The translations under genes were made by a program, and so were the position numbers. The notes beneath the pieces are model-generated. The model was not told the DNA's origin, ran no database searches, and was given only the letters and a program-made list of their open reading frames with translations. From Gammaproteobacteria bacterium (lineage in GTDB: Bacteria > Pseudomonadota > Gammaproteobacteria > Xanthomonadales > SZUA-36): 41,692 nt of DNA. Below are positions 33,119 through 41,405 of the stretch, piece after piece. Each line of letters opens with the position of its first letter. Position 1 is the first letter of the stretch. Location of the stretch: positions 1 through 41,692 of the forward strand of contig JAJRYF010000102.1 in assembly GCA_024275935.1 (NCBI GenBank). The letters are read 5' to 3'.

Positions 33119-33625
33119 ATGTGGTGCCCATACTGCAATCATACTGACACCAGGGTAATCGACTCGCGGGTTACCTCAGATGGCATGCAAATTCGCCGGC
33201 GGCGCGAATGTGTCAGTTGTGAAGTGCGCTTTAATACCTTTGAAACCGTCGCCCTGAAACTGCCTAATGTAATCAAAGCAGATGGTAGTCGTGAGGTTTT
33301 TGATGAAGACAAGTTGCGTATGGGGATGTATCGGGCTTTGGAAAAACGCCCGGTCGAAACGGATAAGGTAGAACGCGAAATTCGGCAGTTACTGCAAGAG
33401 GTTCGGGCCATAGATGCCCGCGAGCTACCCAGTAAACTGGTGGGTGAATGGGTGATGCAGGCTTTGAGTCGTTTAGATCAGGTAGCCTATGTTCGTTTTG
33501 CTTCGGTCTATAAAAGTTTTGAGGATGTTCAGGCTTTTCGAGAAGAAATTGAACGCTTGGAGCGGGAGCACCCTGGCAGTACCGATAAACGGCAGGGGTC
33601 CCTGCTAGATAAGAACAACAAGTGA
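33119..33625 (+). CDS. nrdR: Transcriptional repressor NrdR
   Basis: NrdR senses ATP/dATP and represses ribonucleotide reductase genes at NrdR boxes. 168 residues. The zinc ribbon uses C3-x-x-C6 and C31-x-x-C34 with the basic 'IRRRRECVSC'. An ATP-cone domain (about 49-139; 'VIKADGSREVFDEDKLRMGMYRALEKRPV') follows. ATG 33119 gives the standard start M-x-C-P-x-C. The TGA overlaps the GTG of ribD. The linkage of nrdR with rib genes is conserved in gammaproteobacteria. Confidence 0.96.
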   Translation: MWCPYCNHTDTRVIDSRVTSDGMQIRRRRECVSCEVRFNTFETVALKLPNVIKADGSREVFDEDKLRMGMYRALEKRPVETDKVEREIRQLLQEVRAIDARELPSKLVGEWVMQALSRLDQVAYVRFASVYKSFEDVQAFREEIERLEREHPGSTDKRQGSLLDKNNK

Positions 33626-34725
33626 AACAGTTTTCTGACAACGAACAAAGCTATATGGCGCTAGCTCTGGAATTGGCAGACCGGGGCAGGTTTAGCACCC
33701 GGCCTAACCCGCAGGTAGGTTGTGTGCTGGTTAAAGCTGGTGAAATAGTCGGTCAGGGCTGGCACCAGCGGGCAGGGGAGCCGCATGCGGAAGTCTTTGC
33801 CTTGCGCCAGGCAGCCGAGCAAGCTAATGGTGCTAGCGCATATATCAACTTGGAGCCGTGCGCGCATCATGGCCGCACCCCGCCGTGCGCTGATGCACTG
33901 ATCACAGCTGGTATAAAGCGGGTGGTAGTGGCAATGGAAGACCCCTATCACCAGGTTGCTGGTGAGGGTTTAAAAAGACTCCGAGCTGCAGGAATAGAAG
34001 TTGAAACCGGCTTGCTGGAAGCTGAGGCTCGCTGGCAAAACCGAGGTTTTATTAGTCGTTGCGAACGCCAGCGCCCATGGGTGCGAGTTAAGTTAGCCAG
34101 TAGTCTGGATGGTCGGACTGCACTGGCAAATGGACAGAGCCAATGGATTACCAGCGCTGAGGCTCGCGCCGATGGACATCAACTACGCGCTCGTAGCGGG
34201 GCGGTAATTACTGGTATCGGTACAGTGTTGGCGGATAAGCCCCGTTTGACTGCCAGGGTAGCTGAGTTGGAGCAACAACCGTTGCGGGTTATTCTCGATA
34301 GTAACTGGCAAACCCCGGTTACTGCCCCCATGTTTAATGAGGCTGGTAGAGTGCTAATTGTTGGTGCTCAGAAACAGGCTATTCCTGAGCAGCTACAACA
34401 GCATTGCAAGGCTAACGGACATCAATGCCTGGCCGTGAGTGCCAGCGCTTCGGGGATTGATCTTGGCAGCTTGGTAGAGCACTTGAGTGCGTTAGAAATA
34501 AACGAAATTCATGTAGAGGCAGGGGCAAAATTAGCTGGTGCCTTTATGCAAGCAGGTTTAGTTGATGAATTAGTGGTTTATTTGGCCCCTAAAGTTTTAG
34601 GCGAGAAGTCCAGAGGTTTGGTAGTATTGCCCGAATTCCTCCAGCTTGATGAGGCACCACAGTGGCAGTGGCAGGATATCCGCCCGATTGGCACTGATAT
34701 CCGCCTTACCCTTACCGAGAGTTGA
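33622..34725 (+). CDS. ribD: Bifunctional riboflavin biosynthesis deaminase/reductase RibD
   Basis: Carries out the deamination and side-chain reduction steps after GTP opening. The N-terminal deaminase (1-145) has the zinc site H55-A-E57 and C80...C89 (EPCAHHGRTPPC). The C-terminal NADPH reductase (about 150-367) has 'VRVKLASSLDGRTALANGQSQWIT', 'GIGTVLADKPRLTAR', 'VEAGAKLAGAF'. GTG start within the nrdR stop (GTGA), so translation is coupled. 367 residues, normal. Confidence 0.96.
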   Translation: MKQFSDNEQSYMALALELADRGRFSTRPNPQVGCVLVKAGEIVGQGWHQRAGEPHAEVFALRQAAEQANGASAYINLEPCAHHGRTPPCADALITAGIKRVVVAMEDPYHQVAGEGLKRLRAAGIEVETGLLEAEARWQNRGFISRCERQRPWVRVKLASSLDGRTALANGQSQWITSAEARADGHQLRARSGAVITGIGTVLADKPRLTARVAELEQQPLRVILDSNWQTPVTAPMFNEAGRVLIVGAQKQAIPEQLQQHCKANGHQCLAVSASASGIDLGSLVEHLSALEINEIHVEAGAKLAGAFMQAGLVDELVVYLAPKVLGEKSRGLVVLPEFLQLDEAPQWQWQDIRPIGTDIRLTLTES

Positions 34726-34726
34726 T

Positions 34727-35350
34727 ATGTTTACCGGAATTATCACTGCAAGCGGCACCATTCAGAGTCTTACCCCTATGGGTGGAGACCTGCGCATGCG
34801 GTTACTCGCCACCGCCGGCCTGGATCTTACAAGCGTTGCTATTGGTGACAGTATTGCTGTTCATGGTGTTTGCCTAACGGTGGTAAAAATACAAAACCAA
34901 GATTTTTGGGTAGATATTTCCAATGAAACGCTGGCCTGTACTACGCTGGCTGAAAAATCAGTTGCCGATGAACTAAACTTGGAGCCAGCCTTACGCGCAG
35001 GCGACCCTCTTGGTGGTCATTTGGTTAGCGGGCATATAGATAGCACCACAAATTTAATTGAAATCGAGACTGATGGGCGTTCCAGCAAAATGTTGTTTGC
35101 TTTGCCAGAAGCTTTATCGGCCTTGGTCGCTGTTAAAGGTTCTATCACTATAGATGGCGTTAGCCTGACGGTTAACGAAATTCAAAGTTTAGATAATGGC
35201 GAGGCTTTTTCAGTAAATTTAATACCCCATACACTCACGAATACAACTCTGGGTAAGTTACATCCAGAGAATTTGGTTAATCTTGAAATTGATTTGCTAG
35301 CGCGTTATTTACAGCGTCAGCTTGAGACCCAGAACAGAGGCTCTTTATAG
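34727..35350 (+). CDS. ribE: Riboflavin synthase alpha subunit
   Basis: Dismutates two lumazine molecules to riboflavin. 207 residues with two tandem lumazine-binding barrels: '[12 protein letters not shown]' with '[11 protein letters not shown]' and [10 protein letters not shown] in the first, then '[19 protein letters not shown]' and '[12 protein letters not shown]' in the second. ATG 34727 begins one base after the ribD stop and gives the invariant MFTGII start; upstream in-frame starts lie inside ribD and are rejected. Also called ribC in some genomes. Confidence 0.96.
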   Translation: MFTGIITASGTIQSLTPMGGDLRMRLLATAGLDLTSVAIGDSIAVHGVCLTVVKIQNQDFWVDISNETLACTTLAEKSVADELNLEPALRAGDPLGGHLVSGHIDSTTNLIEIETDGRSSKMLFALPEALSALVAVKGSITIDGVSLTVNEIQSLDNGEAFSVNLIPHTLTNTTLGKLHPENLVNLEIDLLARYLQRQLETQNRGSL

Positions 35351-35351
35351 C

Positions 35352-36479
35352 ATGAAACTTAATAGTGTTGATGAAATCCTGGCAGATATCCGCGCTGGGA
35401 AAATGGTCATTTTAATGGATGATGAAGATCGCGAAAATGAAGGCGACCTAATCATGGCTGCCAGCATGGTGCGCCCAGAAGATATTAATTTTATGGCTCG
35501 GCATGGGCGTGGTTTAATTTGCTTGCCAATGACCAAAGAGCGCTGTGAGCAACTTAATCTACCCTTGATGTCAGCCACTCCAGGGGCTGCTTTTGCCACT
35601 AGTTTTACAGTATCTATCGAAGCTGCGGAGGGTGTGACTACCGGTATTTCAGCTTATGACCGAGCACATACTATCCGCACCGCCGTGCGCCCTGATGCTC
35701 AGGCCCAAGACCTTACTCAGCCGGGGCATATTTTCCCAATTATGGCCAAACCAGGTGGGGTGCTCTCGCGCGCCGGACATACTGAGGCCAGCGTAGATCT
35801 GGCAATGTTGGCTGGGCTTGAACCAGCTGCCGCCATCGTCGAAATCTTGAATGAAGATGGCAGTATGGCACGGCGGCCCCAGTTGGAAGAAATCGCCAAA
35901 GAGCACGATCTAAAGATTGGTACTATTGCTGACCTGATTCACTACCGACTGGAAAATGGTTGCTGTGTGGAACGCGTCAATGAACAACAAGTAGATACCG
36001 ACGAAGGGCCGTTCAAACTGGTAGTCTACCGCGACACCATCGAAGACAACCTGCATATGGCGCTGCTGTTAGGCGAGCCAGATGCTGATACTCCATATTT
36101 GGTGCGGGTGCATGTGCGTAATACCCTTAGCGATGTATTAGGTATGTCGCGGGATGACCTGGGAATGCCCTTGCGGGCAGCAATGCGGGATATTGTTGCC
36201 GCCGGTAGTGGTATGGTACTAGTGTTGGGCGGTGATGAAGATCAGCAGTCATTACTCCACCGTCTGCAAGAGATACCCTTGCCACCAGTCGAGGCTAATG
36301 GTGATAATCGTAGCTCCAGAGAACTAAGAACCTATGGCATTGGAGCCCAAATTATCGCTGACTTAGGCGTTGTTAAAATGCGCGTATTGAGTGCGCCAAA
36401 ACGCATGTCCGGACTTTCCGGATTTGGTTTAGAAGTAGTTGAATATGTAGGCTCGACGACTCAGGGAGAACAAGAATGA
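35352..36479 (+). CDS. ribBA: 3,4-dihydroxy-2-butanone-4-phosphate synthase with degenerate GTP cyclohydrolase II domain
   Basis: 375 residues. The N-terminal RibB domain (1-205) is intact: '[16 protein letters not shown]', '[10 protein letters not shown]', '[12 protein letters not shown]' and '[15 protein letters not shown]'. It makes the four-carbon unit from ribulose 5-phosphate. The C-terminal half has the RibA fold, but its zinc cysteines are gone. Where E. coli RibA has HSECLTGD and LRCDCG, this has H254-V-R-N257-T-L-S-D and S-R-D268-D-L270-G. It should not hydrolyse GTP, so a separate ribA is expected elsewhere. Fusions of this degenerate kind are common in pseudomonad-type genomes. 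ATG 35352 is one base after the ribE stop. Confidence 0.95.
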   Translation: MKLNSVDEILADIRAGKMVILMDDEDRENEGDLIMAASMVRPEDINFMARHGRGLICLPMTKERCEQLNLPLMSATPGAAFATSFTVSIEAAEGVTTGISAYDRAHTIRTAVRPDAQAQDLTQPGHIFPIMAKPGGVLSRAGHTEASVDLAMLAGLEPAAAIVEILNEDGSMARRPQLEEIAKEHDLKIGTIADLIHYRLENGCCVERVNEQQVDTDEGPFKLVVYRDTIEDNLHMALLLGEPDADTPYLVRVHVRNTLSDVLGMSRDDLGMPLRAAMRDIVAAGSGMVLVLGGDEDQQSLLHRLQEIPLPPVEANGDNRSSRELRTYGIGAQIIADLGVVKMRVLSAPKRMSGLSGFGLEVVEYVGSTTQGEQE

Positions 36480-36964
36480 CGGCAGCAATAACCGAAATTG
36501 AAGGCAAGCTCTGCCCACCAGCAGGCAAGTTGGCGATAGTGGCAGCCCGTTTCAATGGCAGCATTGTCGAACAGATGGTAACCGGCGCCAAACTAAATTT
36601 GCAGGCCAACGGGGTAGCCCCCGAACAGATATTAATAGTGCGCGTACCGGGCGCATTTGAACTGCCGTTAGCAGCGCAAGCGTTGGTGGCACGGGATGAT
36701 GTAGCCGCAGTTATCGCGCTGGGTACGGTAATTCGTGGAGAAACAGCACATTTTGACTTTGTTGCCGGGGAAGCCAGTGCCGGAATTTCCAAAGTAACGC
36801 TGGATTCAGGTAAGCCAGTAGCGTTTGGAGTGCTGACCACCGAGACCCCAGAGCAGGCGCTTTCCAGAGCCTCCCTTGAGGCTGGCAATAAGGGTGCTGA
36901 TGCAGCTATGGTGGCTCTGGAGATGTGTGATTTATTAGCGCAGTTGCAGGCAGATAAACTCTAA
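36476..36964 (+). CDS. ribH: 6,7-dimethyl-8-ribityllumazine synthase
   Basis: Condenses the RibB and RibD products to lumazine, the substrate of RibE, in an icosahedral or pentameric assembly. 162 residues with 'IVAARFNGSIVEQM', 'VRVPGAFELPLAAQAL', 'ALGTVIRGETAHFDFVA' (catalytic H92) and 'FGVLTTETPEQALSR'. ATG overlaps the ribBA stop (ATGA), and its own TAA overlaps the nusB start. Confidence 0.96.
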   Translation: MTAAITEIEGKLCPPAGKLAIVAARFNGSIVEQMVTGAKLNLQANGVAPEQILIVRVPGAFELPLAAQALVARDDVAAVIALGTVIRGETAHFDFVAGEASAGISKVTLDSGKPVAFGVLTTETPEQALSRASLEAGNKGADAAMVALEMCDLLAQLQADKL

Positions 36965-37431
36965 TGGGGAAAAAACTATCAGAAAAGATATTGCGCCGCC
37001 AGCGAGCGCGCCGACGGGCCTTGCAGGCTGTTTATCAGTGGCAAATGACTGGTCTGGAGACTAAAAAAATCATCTCCCAGTTCAATGCCGAACAAAATAT
37101 GTCCAACACCGACCAAGAGCTGTTTGCGTTTCTACTACGCACAGTAGTTAACGAGCATGCAGAGCTGGATGAAAAACTCCAGCCTTTCCTGGACCGGCCA
37201 ATTGAGCAGCTGGACGAAACTGAACGGGCAATATTGCGGATTTCAGTAGTAGAATTGTTATATTCCATTGAAGTACCAGTAAAAGTCGTTCTAAATGAAG
37301 CCATTGATCTGGCTCACCGTTTTGGCGCGGAGCAAAGTCACACTTATATAAACGGCGTGCTGGATAAGGCTGCTACTGAATGGCGTAGTATTGAAATAGC
37401 CGCTGAGAAAGACCAAAAACATAAGCAATAA
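36964..37431 (+). CDS. nusB: Transcription antitermination factor NusB
   Basis: NusB pairs with S10 (NusE) to bind boxA RNA in rRNA antitermination. 155 residues, all helical, with the family pattern 'RRRALQAVYQWQMTG', 'ELDEKLQPFLDRPIEQLDETERAILRISVVELLY' and 'VVLNEAIDLAHRFGAEQSHTYINGVLDK'. ATG shares one base with the ribH TAA. In most relatives thiL follows directly; here a 1.7-kb insert separates them. Confidence 0.96.
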   Translation: MGKKLSEKILRRQRARRRALQAVYQWQMTGLETKKIISQFNAEQNMSNTDQELFAFLLRTVVNEHAELDEKLQPFLDRPIEQLDETERAILRISVVELLYSIEVPVKVVLNEAIDLAHRFGAEQSHTYINGVLDKAATEWRSIEIAAEKDQKHKQ

Positions 37432-37432
37432 T

Positions 37433-37466
37433 ATCAGTATGTATTAGTACTGATGTATTGATTTTT
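37433..37466 (+). terminator. Weak terminator-like hairpin after nusB
   Basis: ATCAGTA (37433-37439) pairs with TACTGAT (37448-37454); a T5 run follows at 37462-37466 after seven bases. The distance makes it a weak candidate. Confidence 0.4.
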
Positions 37467-37485
37467 GGGTTGTTAAAGTTAATGC

Positions 37486-37516
37486 TTGACAAAAGTATCT
37501 AGGGGGGGGGTATTGT
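37486..37516 (+). promoter_or_regulatory. Candidate phase-variable promoter with poly-G spacer
   Basis: A consensus -35 TTGACA (37486-37491) and a -10 TATTGT (37511-37516, 4 of 6) are 19 bp apart. The last nine spacer bases (37502-37510) are all G. Loss of two G would bring spacing to the optimal 17 bp. A GTATT/AATAC hairpin (37537-37550) and AAGGAGG (37555-37561) follow before the lipoprotein ATG at 37569. Confidence 0.6.
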
Positions 37517-37568
37517 TATGGTGCGGTAAGGATGCCGTATTTTTTAATACTTCCAAGGAGGATTCAAA

Positions 37569-38102
37569 ATGTCTTTTAGAAAAGTTTCATGGTTATTTAT
37601 CATTATTATTACGCTGTTCTTGTCTGCTTGTGCATCAGTAGAAAGGGTTGATTATGAGTTTTTTGATTGCGTAGGTGGGTCAGAAGGTATTGAGGGTTGC
37701 AATGGTAGAATAGTAATAAGGGTAAGGAGTATAGGCGGCGGTTTTGACTCTGGAAAGCTGTGGATGGATACCAGTCAGTCAACTGTTGGATTCGTTCAAA
37801 ACCTGCTTTCAGCAACCTTGGTTCAAAAGCGAAATGGAGTGATTGTTGGTTCTTTTAACTTCCAGTTTAGTCGTAGTGGAGATGAGTGGGGTCCTGTAAA
37901 TACTCAGTCTCTAAACACATGGGTTGCTAATAATATGACAGATAATGATGTTGTTGAGATTGGAATTTCTGGTCTTGAGTTTGTTTCCAGTCCTGGTATG
38001 AATGTCGTAGTTTCGGAACTAGTATATGATAATACGATTCTAGCTGGAGCATCTAAATCCTGGTATGTCAGCCCTCAGGGTAACAACCAGATCATGCAGT
38101 AG
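37569..38102 (+). CDS. Predicted lipoprotein, unknown function
   Basis: 177 residues. Signal peptide with lipobox L18-S-A-C21; residue 22 is Ala, so sorting to the outer membrane is expected. The mature part has a Cys pair (DCVGGSEGIEGC), then beta-rich sequence with Gly, Ser and Asn; no known motif recognised. A strong AAGGAGG supports ATG 37569. The DNA is more AT-rich than the rib genes before it, and the gene sits between nusB and thiL, usually neighbours, which suggests acquisition. Its promoter carries a G9 tract, so expression may switch on and off. Confidence 0.8.
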   Translation: MSFRKVSWLFIIIITLFLSACASVERVDYEFFDCVGGSEGIEGCNGRIVIRVRSIGGGFDSGKLWMDTSQSTVGFVQNLLSATLVQKRNGVIVGSFNFQFSRSGDEWGPVNTQSLNTWVANNMTDNDVVEIGISGLEFVSSPGMNVVVSELVYDNTILAGASKSWYVSPQGNNQIMQ

Positions 38103-38126
38103 AGCAAGCTACAATCCCTACCTAAG

Positions 38127-38167
38127 TGCCTCGCCTGTTATTATAGTAGGCGAGGCATTATTTGTTT
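38127..38167 (+). terminator. Intrinsic terminator after the lipoprotein gene
   Basis: TGCCTCGCCT (38127-38136) and AGGCGAGGCA (38148-38157) form a perfect 10-pair stem with an 11-base loop, followed by TTATTTGTTT. Confidence 0.92.
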
Positions 38168-38182
38168 GCTAAGGTAATCTAA

Positions 38183-39103
38183 ATGAAAATTATTTTGTTG
38201 ATAACAAGTGTGCTTTTGTTGGTTGTGTCTTGCGTTCAAATGCCGCTAAAAAAAGTACATTTAGGAGCTAATATTCATACATTTGCTCTACATGAGCGCC
38301 AGCAAAAGATTGACTATATCAGTATTCGTAATAATGGCGACAGGCCAATAAATATCGCTGATCATCCCGTGACAAGCCCTAAGCTGCAGAACAGTAATTG
38401 GTCGTTATCCATTTCGACTAGGCTAGAAGCACTTACTGATGTTGAGATGGTTGAGTTTGAGTCGTGGGCGAGACAGTACGAGCAGGCCATGAAGGTACTG
38501 GCAGAAAATATTCGCCCTTCCACTTATGAGTTAACTATAGTGCCAATGGCAGTCACTTATCGCTCACAAGTCAGAAAAAAATTCAACAGTAGCCTATTGC
38601 CGATAAGCTTTGTGTTCTCAGTTCCAGCAGATTCCACAGCTAGAGCAACCTTCCAGAGGGTATTCAGCATTTTGTCACATGAGCAATACCATATACATCA
38701 GAGGCTGGATATAGAGGTTTCACCGCTAGATATTATTTCCAGTGAAGCACTCACAAGCTTTGTTTCTAGTTGTGTGTCAAACACAATATTTACAGAGGTT
38801 AGTGATCCAGGGGATAGCGTCCCAAGCATTGGCGAGTATATTCTAGGCAAACCTACCCGAGACGAGTTACGAACCGCAATGGCAGTAAACGCCAAGACCG
38901 AAGATGTTATCCAGAATAATCTTGCAGGAAAACTGGTAGTCCGATACTTATTTGACATTTTGATGGAAAAATCCACCAAAGATCCTGACAAGTTTTCAGC
39001 GGAGCTCAATGATCTCTGCCGCGCATTCGGGGCTAATACACCAACTACATGGGAAGGCTTGCTGGATTTATATATCGCAACTAAGAGTAACAACGACCAC
39101 TGA
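38183..39103 (+). CDS. Predicted lipoprotein with HExxH zinc-peptidase motif
   Basis: 306 residues. A short signal with lipobox V-V-S-C17. The middle contains 'FSILSHEQYHIHQRLD': H166-E167-Q-Y-H170 is the HExxH zinc site, and E188 in ISSEAL, 18 residues after the second His, could be the third ligand as in gluzincins. Two cysteines (SSCVSN, NDLCRAF) may pair. I do not recognise a family, and HExxH alone can occur by chance. The helical setting is appropriate for a peptidase. It lies in the insert between nusB and thiL, behind a terminator, and has no strong promoter of its own. AAGG upstream of ATG. Confidence 0.72.
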   Translation: MKIILLITSVLLLVVSCVQMPLKKVHLGANIHTFALHERQQKIDYISIRNNGDRPINIADHPVTSPKLQNSNWSLSISTRLEALTDVEMVEFESWARQYEQAMKVLAENIRPSTYELTIVPMAVTYRSQVRKKFNSSLLPISFVFSVPADSTARATFQRVFSILSHEQYHIHQRLDIEVSPLDIISSEALTSFVSSCVSNTIFTEVSDPGDSVPSIGEYILGKPTRDELRTAMAVNAKTEDVIQNNLAGKLVVRYLFDILMEKSTKDPDKFSAELNDLCRAFGANTPTTWEGLLDLYIATKSNNDH

Positions 39104-39143
39104 TTGATTCCATAATAGGGTACTACATACTTCACTGAAGTGG

Positions 39144-39152
39144 TGCTATAGT
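39144..39152 (+). promoter_or_regulatory. Extended -10 promoter of thiL
   Basis: TGCTATAGT gives a TGn extension plus TATAGT (39147-39152), 20 bp before the thiL ATG; no -35 is visible. The palindrome CTTCACTGAAG (39130-39140) overlaps the spacer and could be an operator. Confidence 0.5.
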
Positions 39153-39172
39153 CGTGTTCCTGTACGGGGAAT

Positions 39173-40138
39173 ATGAAAATGGTAGTTGGCTTGAATGAAA
39201 ACCAGTTAATTGAATCCATAGCTCGGCGTGCGGCGAGGGATATACCTGATTCCGGCCTGATTCTCGGTATTGGCGACGATGCTGCAATAATTCGTACGGC
39301 GGCTGGTTATGACCTGGTGACTTGTACAGATACTCTGGTTAGTGGGGTGCATTTCCCCGAAAATACCAGCGCATATGACATTGGCTGGAAATCTCTGGCC
39401 GTTAACCTTAGTGATTTAGCAGCAATGGGTGCCAATCCGCGCTATACGCAATTGGCACTGACGCTACCGCACGCCAGAAGCGACTGGCTGGAGGCTTTTC
39501 TGGATGGCTGGTATGCATTGGCCCAGCAATTCAAGGTTCGTCTAATTGGTGGCGATACTACCCGTGGGCCATTGAGCATCACAGTTCAGGCTATGGGTGA
39601 AGTGCCAGCGGATCAGGCCCTGCTCAGAACCGGCGCACAGGCTGGCGACTTAGTGGTAGTAAGTGGTGAGTTGGGTGGTGCGGCTTTAGCATTAGAGTGT
39701 TTGCAGGCAGGTAAGCAAGTTGCCGCAGATTTACTCCAGCGCTTGAAACGCCCACAGCCACGACTAGACTTGGGGGTGGCATTGATAGGGATAGCCACCT
39801 CAGCAATAGATTTATCTGATGGTTTGAACCTGGACCTTGAACGACTTCTGGGCCAACAAGGAGCCAGGATTGAACTGGATAAATTACCGCTACCAGCGGC
39901 GCTGAAGAAGATACCAGAGGCGTGGCGCTGGCCATTGGCTATCAGTGGCGGAGATGACTATGAATTATTGTTCACTATTCCTGTAGTTGCCCAGGTGCAG
40001 TTACAAACATTGGCTGTGGAGCTATCGTTGCCGCTGACTGTGATTGGCACAGTTCTACCTGAGCCTGGATTGAAGCTCTTTGCCGCAGGCGCTGCTTACC
40101 AGCCAACTTCCAGTGGATATTTACATTTTGAGAATTGA
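39173..40138 (+). CDS. thiL: Thiamine-monophosphate kinase
   Basis: Phosphorylates thiamine monophosphate to the active cofactor. 321 residues, AIR-synthase-like fold: 'GIGDDAAIIR' at about 32-41, 'CTDTLVSGVHFPE', 'KSLAVNLSDLAAMGANPRY', 'LIGGDTTRG', 'DLSDGLNLDLERLL', 'ISGGDDYELLFT'. Start ATG 39173 has GGGGA upstream; the normal start 'L-x-E-x-x-L-I' begins at residue 6, so an internal GTG or TTG is possible. The TGA overlaps the region just before pgpA, which is its usual neighbour. Confidence 0.95.
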   Translation: MKMVVGLNENQLIESIARRAARDIPDSGLILGIGDDAAIIRTAAGYDLVTCTDTLVSGVHFPENTSAYDIGWKSLAVNLSDLAAMGANPRYTQLALTLPHARSDWLEAFLDGWYALAQQFKVRLIGGDTTRGPLSITVQAMGEVPADQALLRTGAQAGDLVVVSGELGGAALALECLQAGKQVAADLLQRLKRPQPRLDLGVALIGIATSAIDLSDGLNLDLERLLGQQGARIELDKLPLPAALKKIPEAWRWPLAISGGDDYELLFTIPVVAQVQLQTLAVELSLPLTVIGTVLPEPGLKLFAAGAAYQPTSSGYLHFEN

Positions 40139-40140
40139 TT

Positions 40141-40653
40141 ATGGATACAGCTGAGCGTCAACGAATTCGTGATATCGCCTTAAAAACTCCTGCCGGAATA
40201 CTTGCGTTCGGTTTTGGTAGCGGCTTATCCCCTTGGGCACCCGGAACTATGGGTACATTGGTGGCCTGGGCTCTGGCCCCATTACTACTTGCATTGCCAC
40301 TTATTTTGCAGGTGGTTTGGGTAGTAAGCGCATTCTTATTTGGTATTAAGATTTGTGGGGTAGTGGCCTCGCGTTTAGGAGTGCATGATCACGGGGGAAT
40401 AGTCTGGGATGAAATGGCGGCCTTTTGGCTCTGTGTTTTATTTATTCCCTATCAATGGCAGTGGTTATTAGCTGCCTTTGTTATTTTCCGTTTCTTTGAC
40501 ATAATTAAACCCTGGCCAATCAGTTGGGCGGATAAGCATGTATCCGGAGGGCTGGGTGTTATGCTCGATGATACACTGGCCGCTGTCTGTACGATATTTA
40601 TTCTGGTAGTTACAGAATATTATTTGTACTATTCGTTCGGCTTTAGTATTTGA
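40141..40653 (+). CDS. pgpA: Phosphatidylglycerophosphatase A
   Basis: Dephosphorylates phosphatidylglycerophosphate to phosphatidylglycerol in the inner membrane. 170 residues with 'GFGSGLSPWAPGTMGTLVAW', 'HDHGGIVWDEMAAFWL', 'FRFFDIIKPWPISWADKHV' and 'GVMLDDTLAAV', the family motifs, and about four hydrophobic segments. ATG 40141 begins two bases after the thiL stop; a TTG two codons earlier is less likely. Its 3' end overlaps the convergent gene by 11 bp. Confidence 0.94.
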   Translation: MDTAERQRIRDIALKTPAGILAFGFGSGLSPWAPGTMGTLVAWALAPLLLALPLILQVVWVVSAFLFGIKICGVVASRLGVHDHGGIVWDEMAAFWLCVLFIPYQWQWLLAAFVIFRFFDIIKPWPISWADKHVSGGLGVMLDDTLAAVCTIFILVVTEYYLYYSFGFSI

Positions 40654-41113
40654 TACCGATTATTTTATAAATAAAACTTATAACCCAGGCTGGGCCTATC
40701 AGCAAGAACTGCAAGTCTTTGAGAAAAGAAGGTTTTTTTCCTTCAATAGCATGGCCAATAAACTGCCCAATCCAGGCTAACACAAACACTACCAGCGCAA
40801 CCTGCCATAACGGGAAACTACTAAGTTGCTCAATATGAGCAGTTATAAACAGATTAATTATTGAGTAGAGCAGCATTCCGATAGCCAAGACTACCGACAT
40901 TCGCAAGTAGTAAACCATCACTAGTGCAAGGCTTATTACAGCCCAGTTTAATGGCAGTGGGCCAAGGTGCAGCTGGCCAGGGAACGGAATAATCCAGAGA
41001 AACGCTACCACGGTCCAGAAAATCGCTGGCACACAGACCCAATGGATTAGTTTATTGGTTTTGTTTTGATGGCTGGCAGCGTATTCATCCAGCAGGGGTT
41101 GGATTTTGCTCAT
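40643..41113 (-). CDS. Mpo1-like (DUF962) membrane protein
   Basis: 156 residues. Start 'QPLLDEYAASHQNKTNKLIHWVCVPAIFW' and later 'WIGQFIGHAIEGKKPSFLKDLQFLLIGPAWV' are the two conserved histidine-bearing segments of the YGL010w/Mpo1 family. In yeast that family is an iron-dependent dioxygenase acting in fatty-acid alpha-oxidation. At least four transmembrane helices. The bacterial role is not established. Convergent with pgpA, sharing 11 bp at the 3' ends. Confidence 0.88.
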   Translation of the reverse strand: MSKIQPLLDEYAASHQNKTNKLIHWVCVPAIFWTVVAFLWIIPFPGQLHLGPLPLNWAVISLALVMVYYLRMSVVLAIGMLLYSIINLFITAHIEQLSSFPLWQVALVVFVLAWIGQFIGHAIEGKKPSFLKDLQFLLIGPAWVISFIYKIIGIKY

Positions 41114-41405
41114 AGTTACTACCTCATTATTGGCTTACTAAAGGAGCCTTAGAACAGATATGAGGTTCCTAAAGTAGTCGTAATGCTACAGATTGTAGCA
41201 GATGAATGATTGAGCACAGTTATTTAACCAAAAGTCTTGGCTTGGTTTCCGGGTGTTTGTTTGTGGAATGTAGGGGATGGCTTTATTTGGTGCCTGCCCA
41301 CGGTTTTTCGCTTGACCCAAATCATGCTTTTAGACTTTAGACAATACCAAAAGGGACAAACCCGAGTATTATGGTGATATTAGATGACATCATGCGGGAT
41401 AGGTA
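41114..41405. other. Divergent intergenic region
   Basis: 292 bp between the Mpo1-like gene (minus) and the DUF3149-like gene (plus). It holds a TTGACC (41312-41317) and a TATTAT (41367-41372), which are too far apart to be one promoter. No coding sequence or strong hairpin was seen. Confidence 0.4.

Noticed and set aside
35300-35352. FMN riboswitch before ribBA
   Set aside because: ribE ends one base before the ribBA ATG; there is no leader for an RFN element here or before ribD.
36964-40653. Prophage or integrative element at the nusB-thiL gap
   Set aside because: No integrase, att-like direct repeats or phage genes; only two lipoprotein genes are present.
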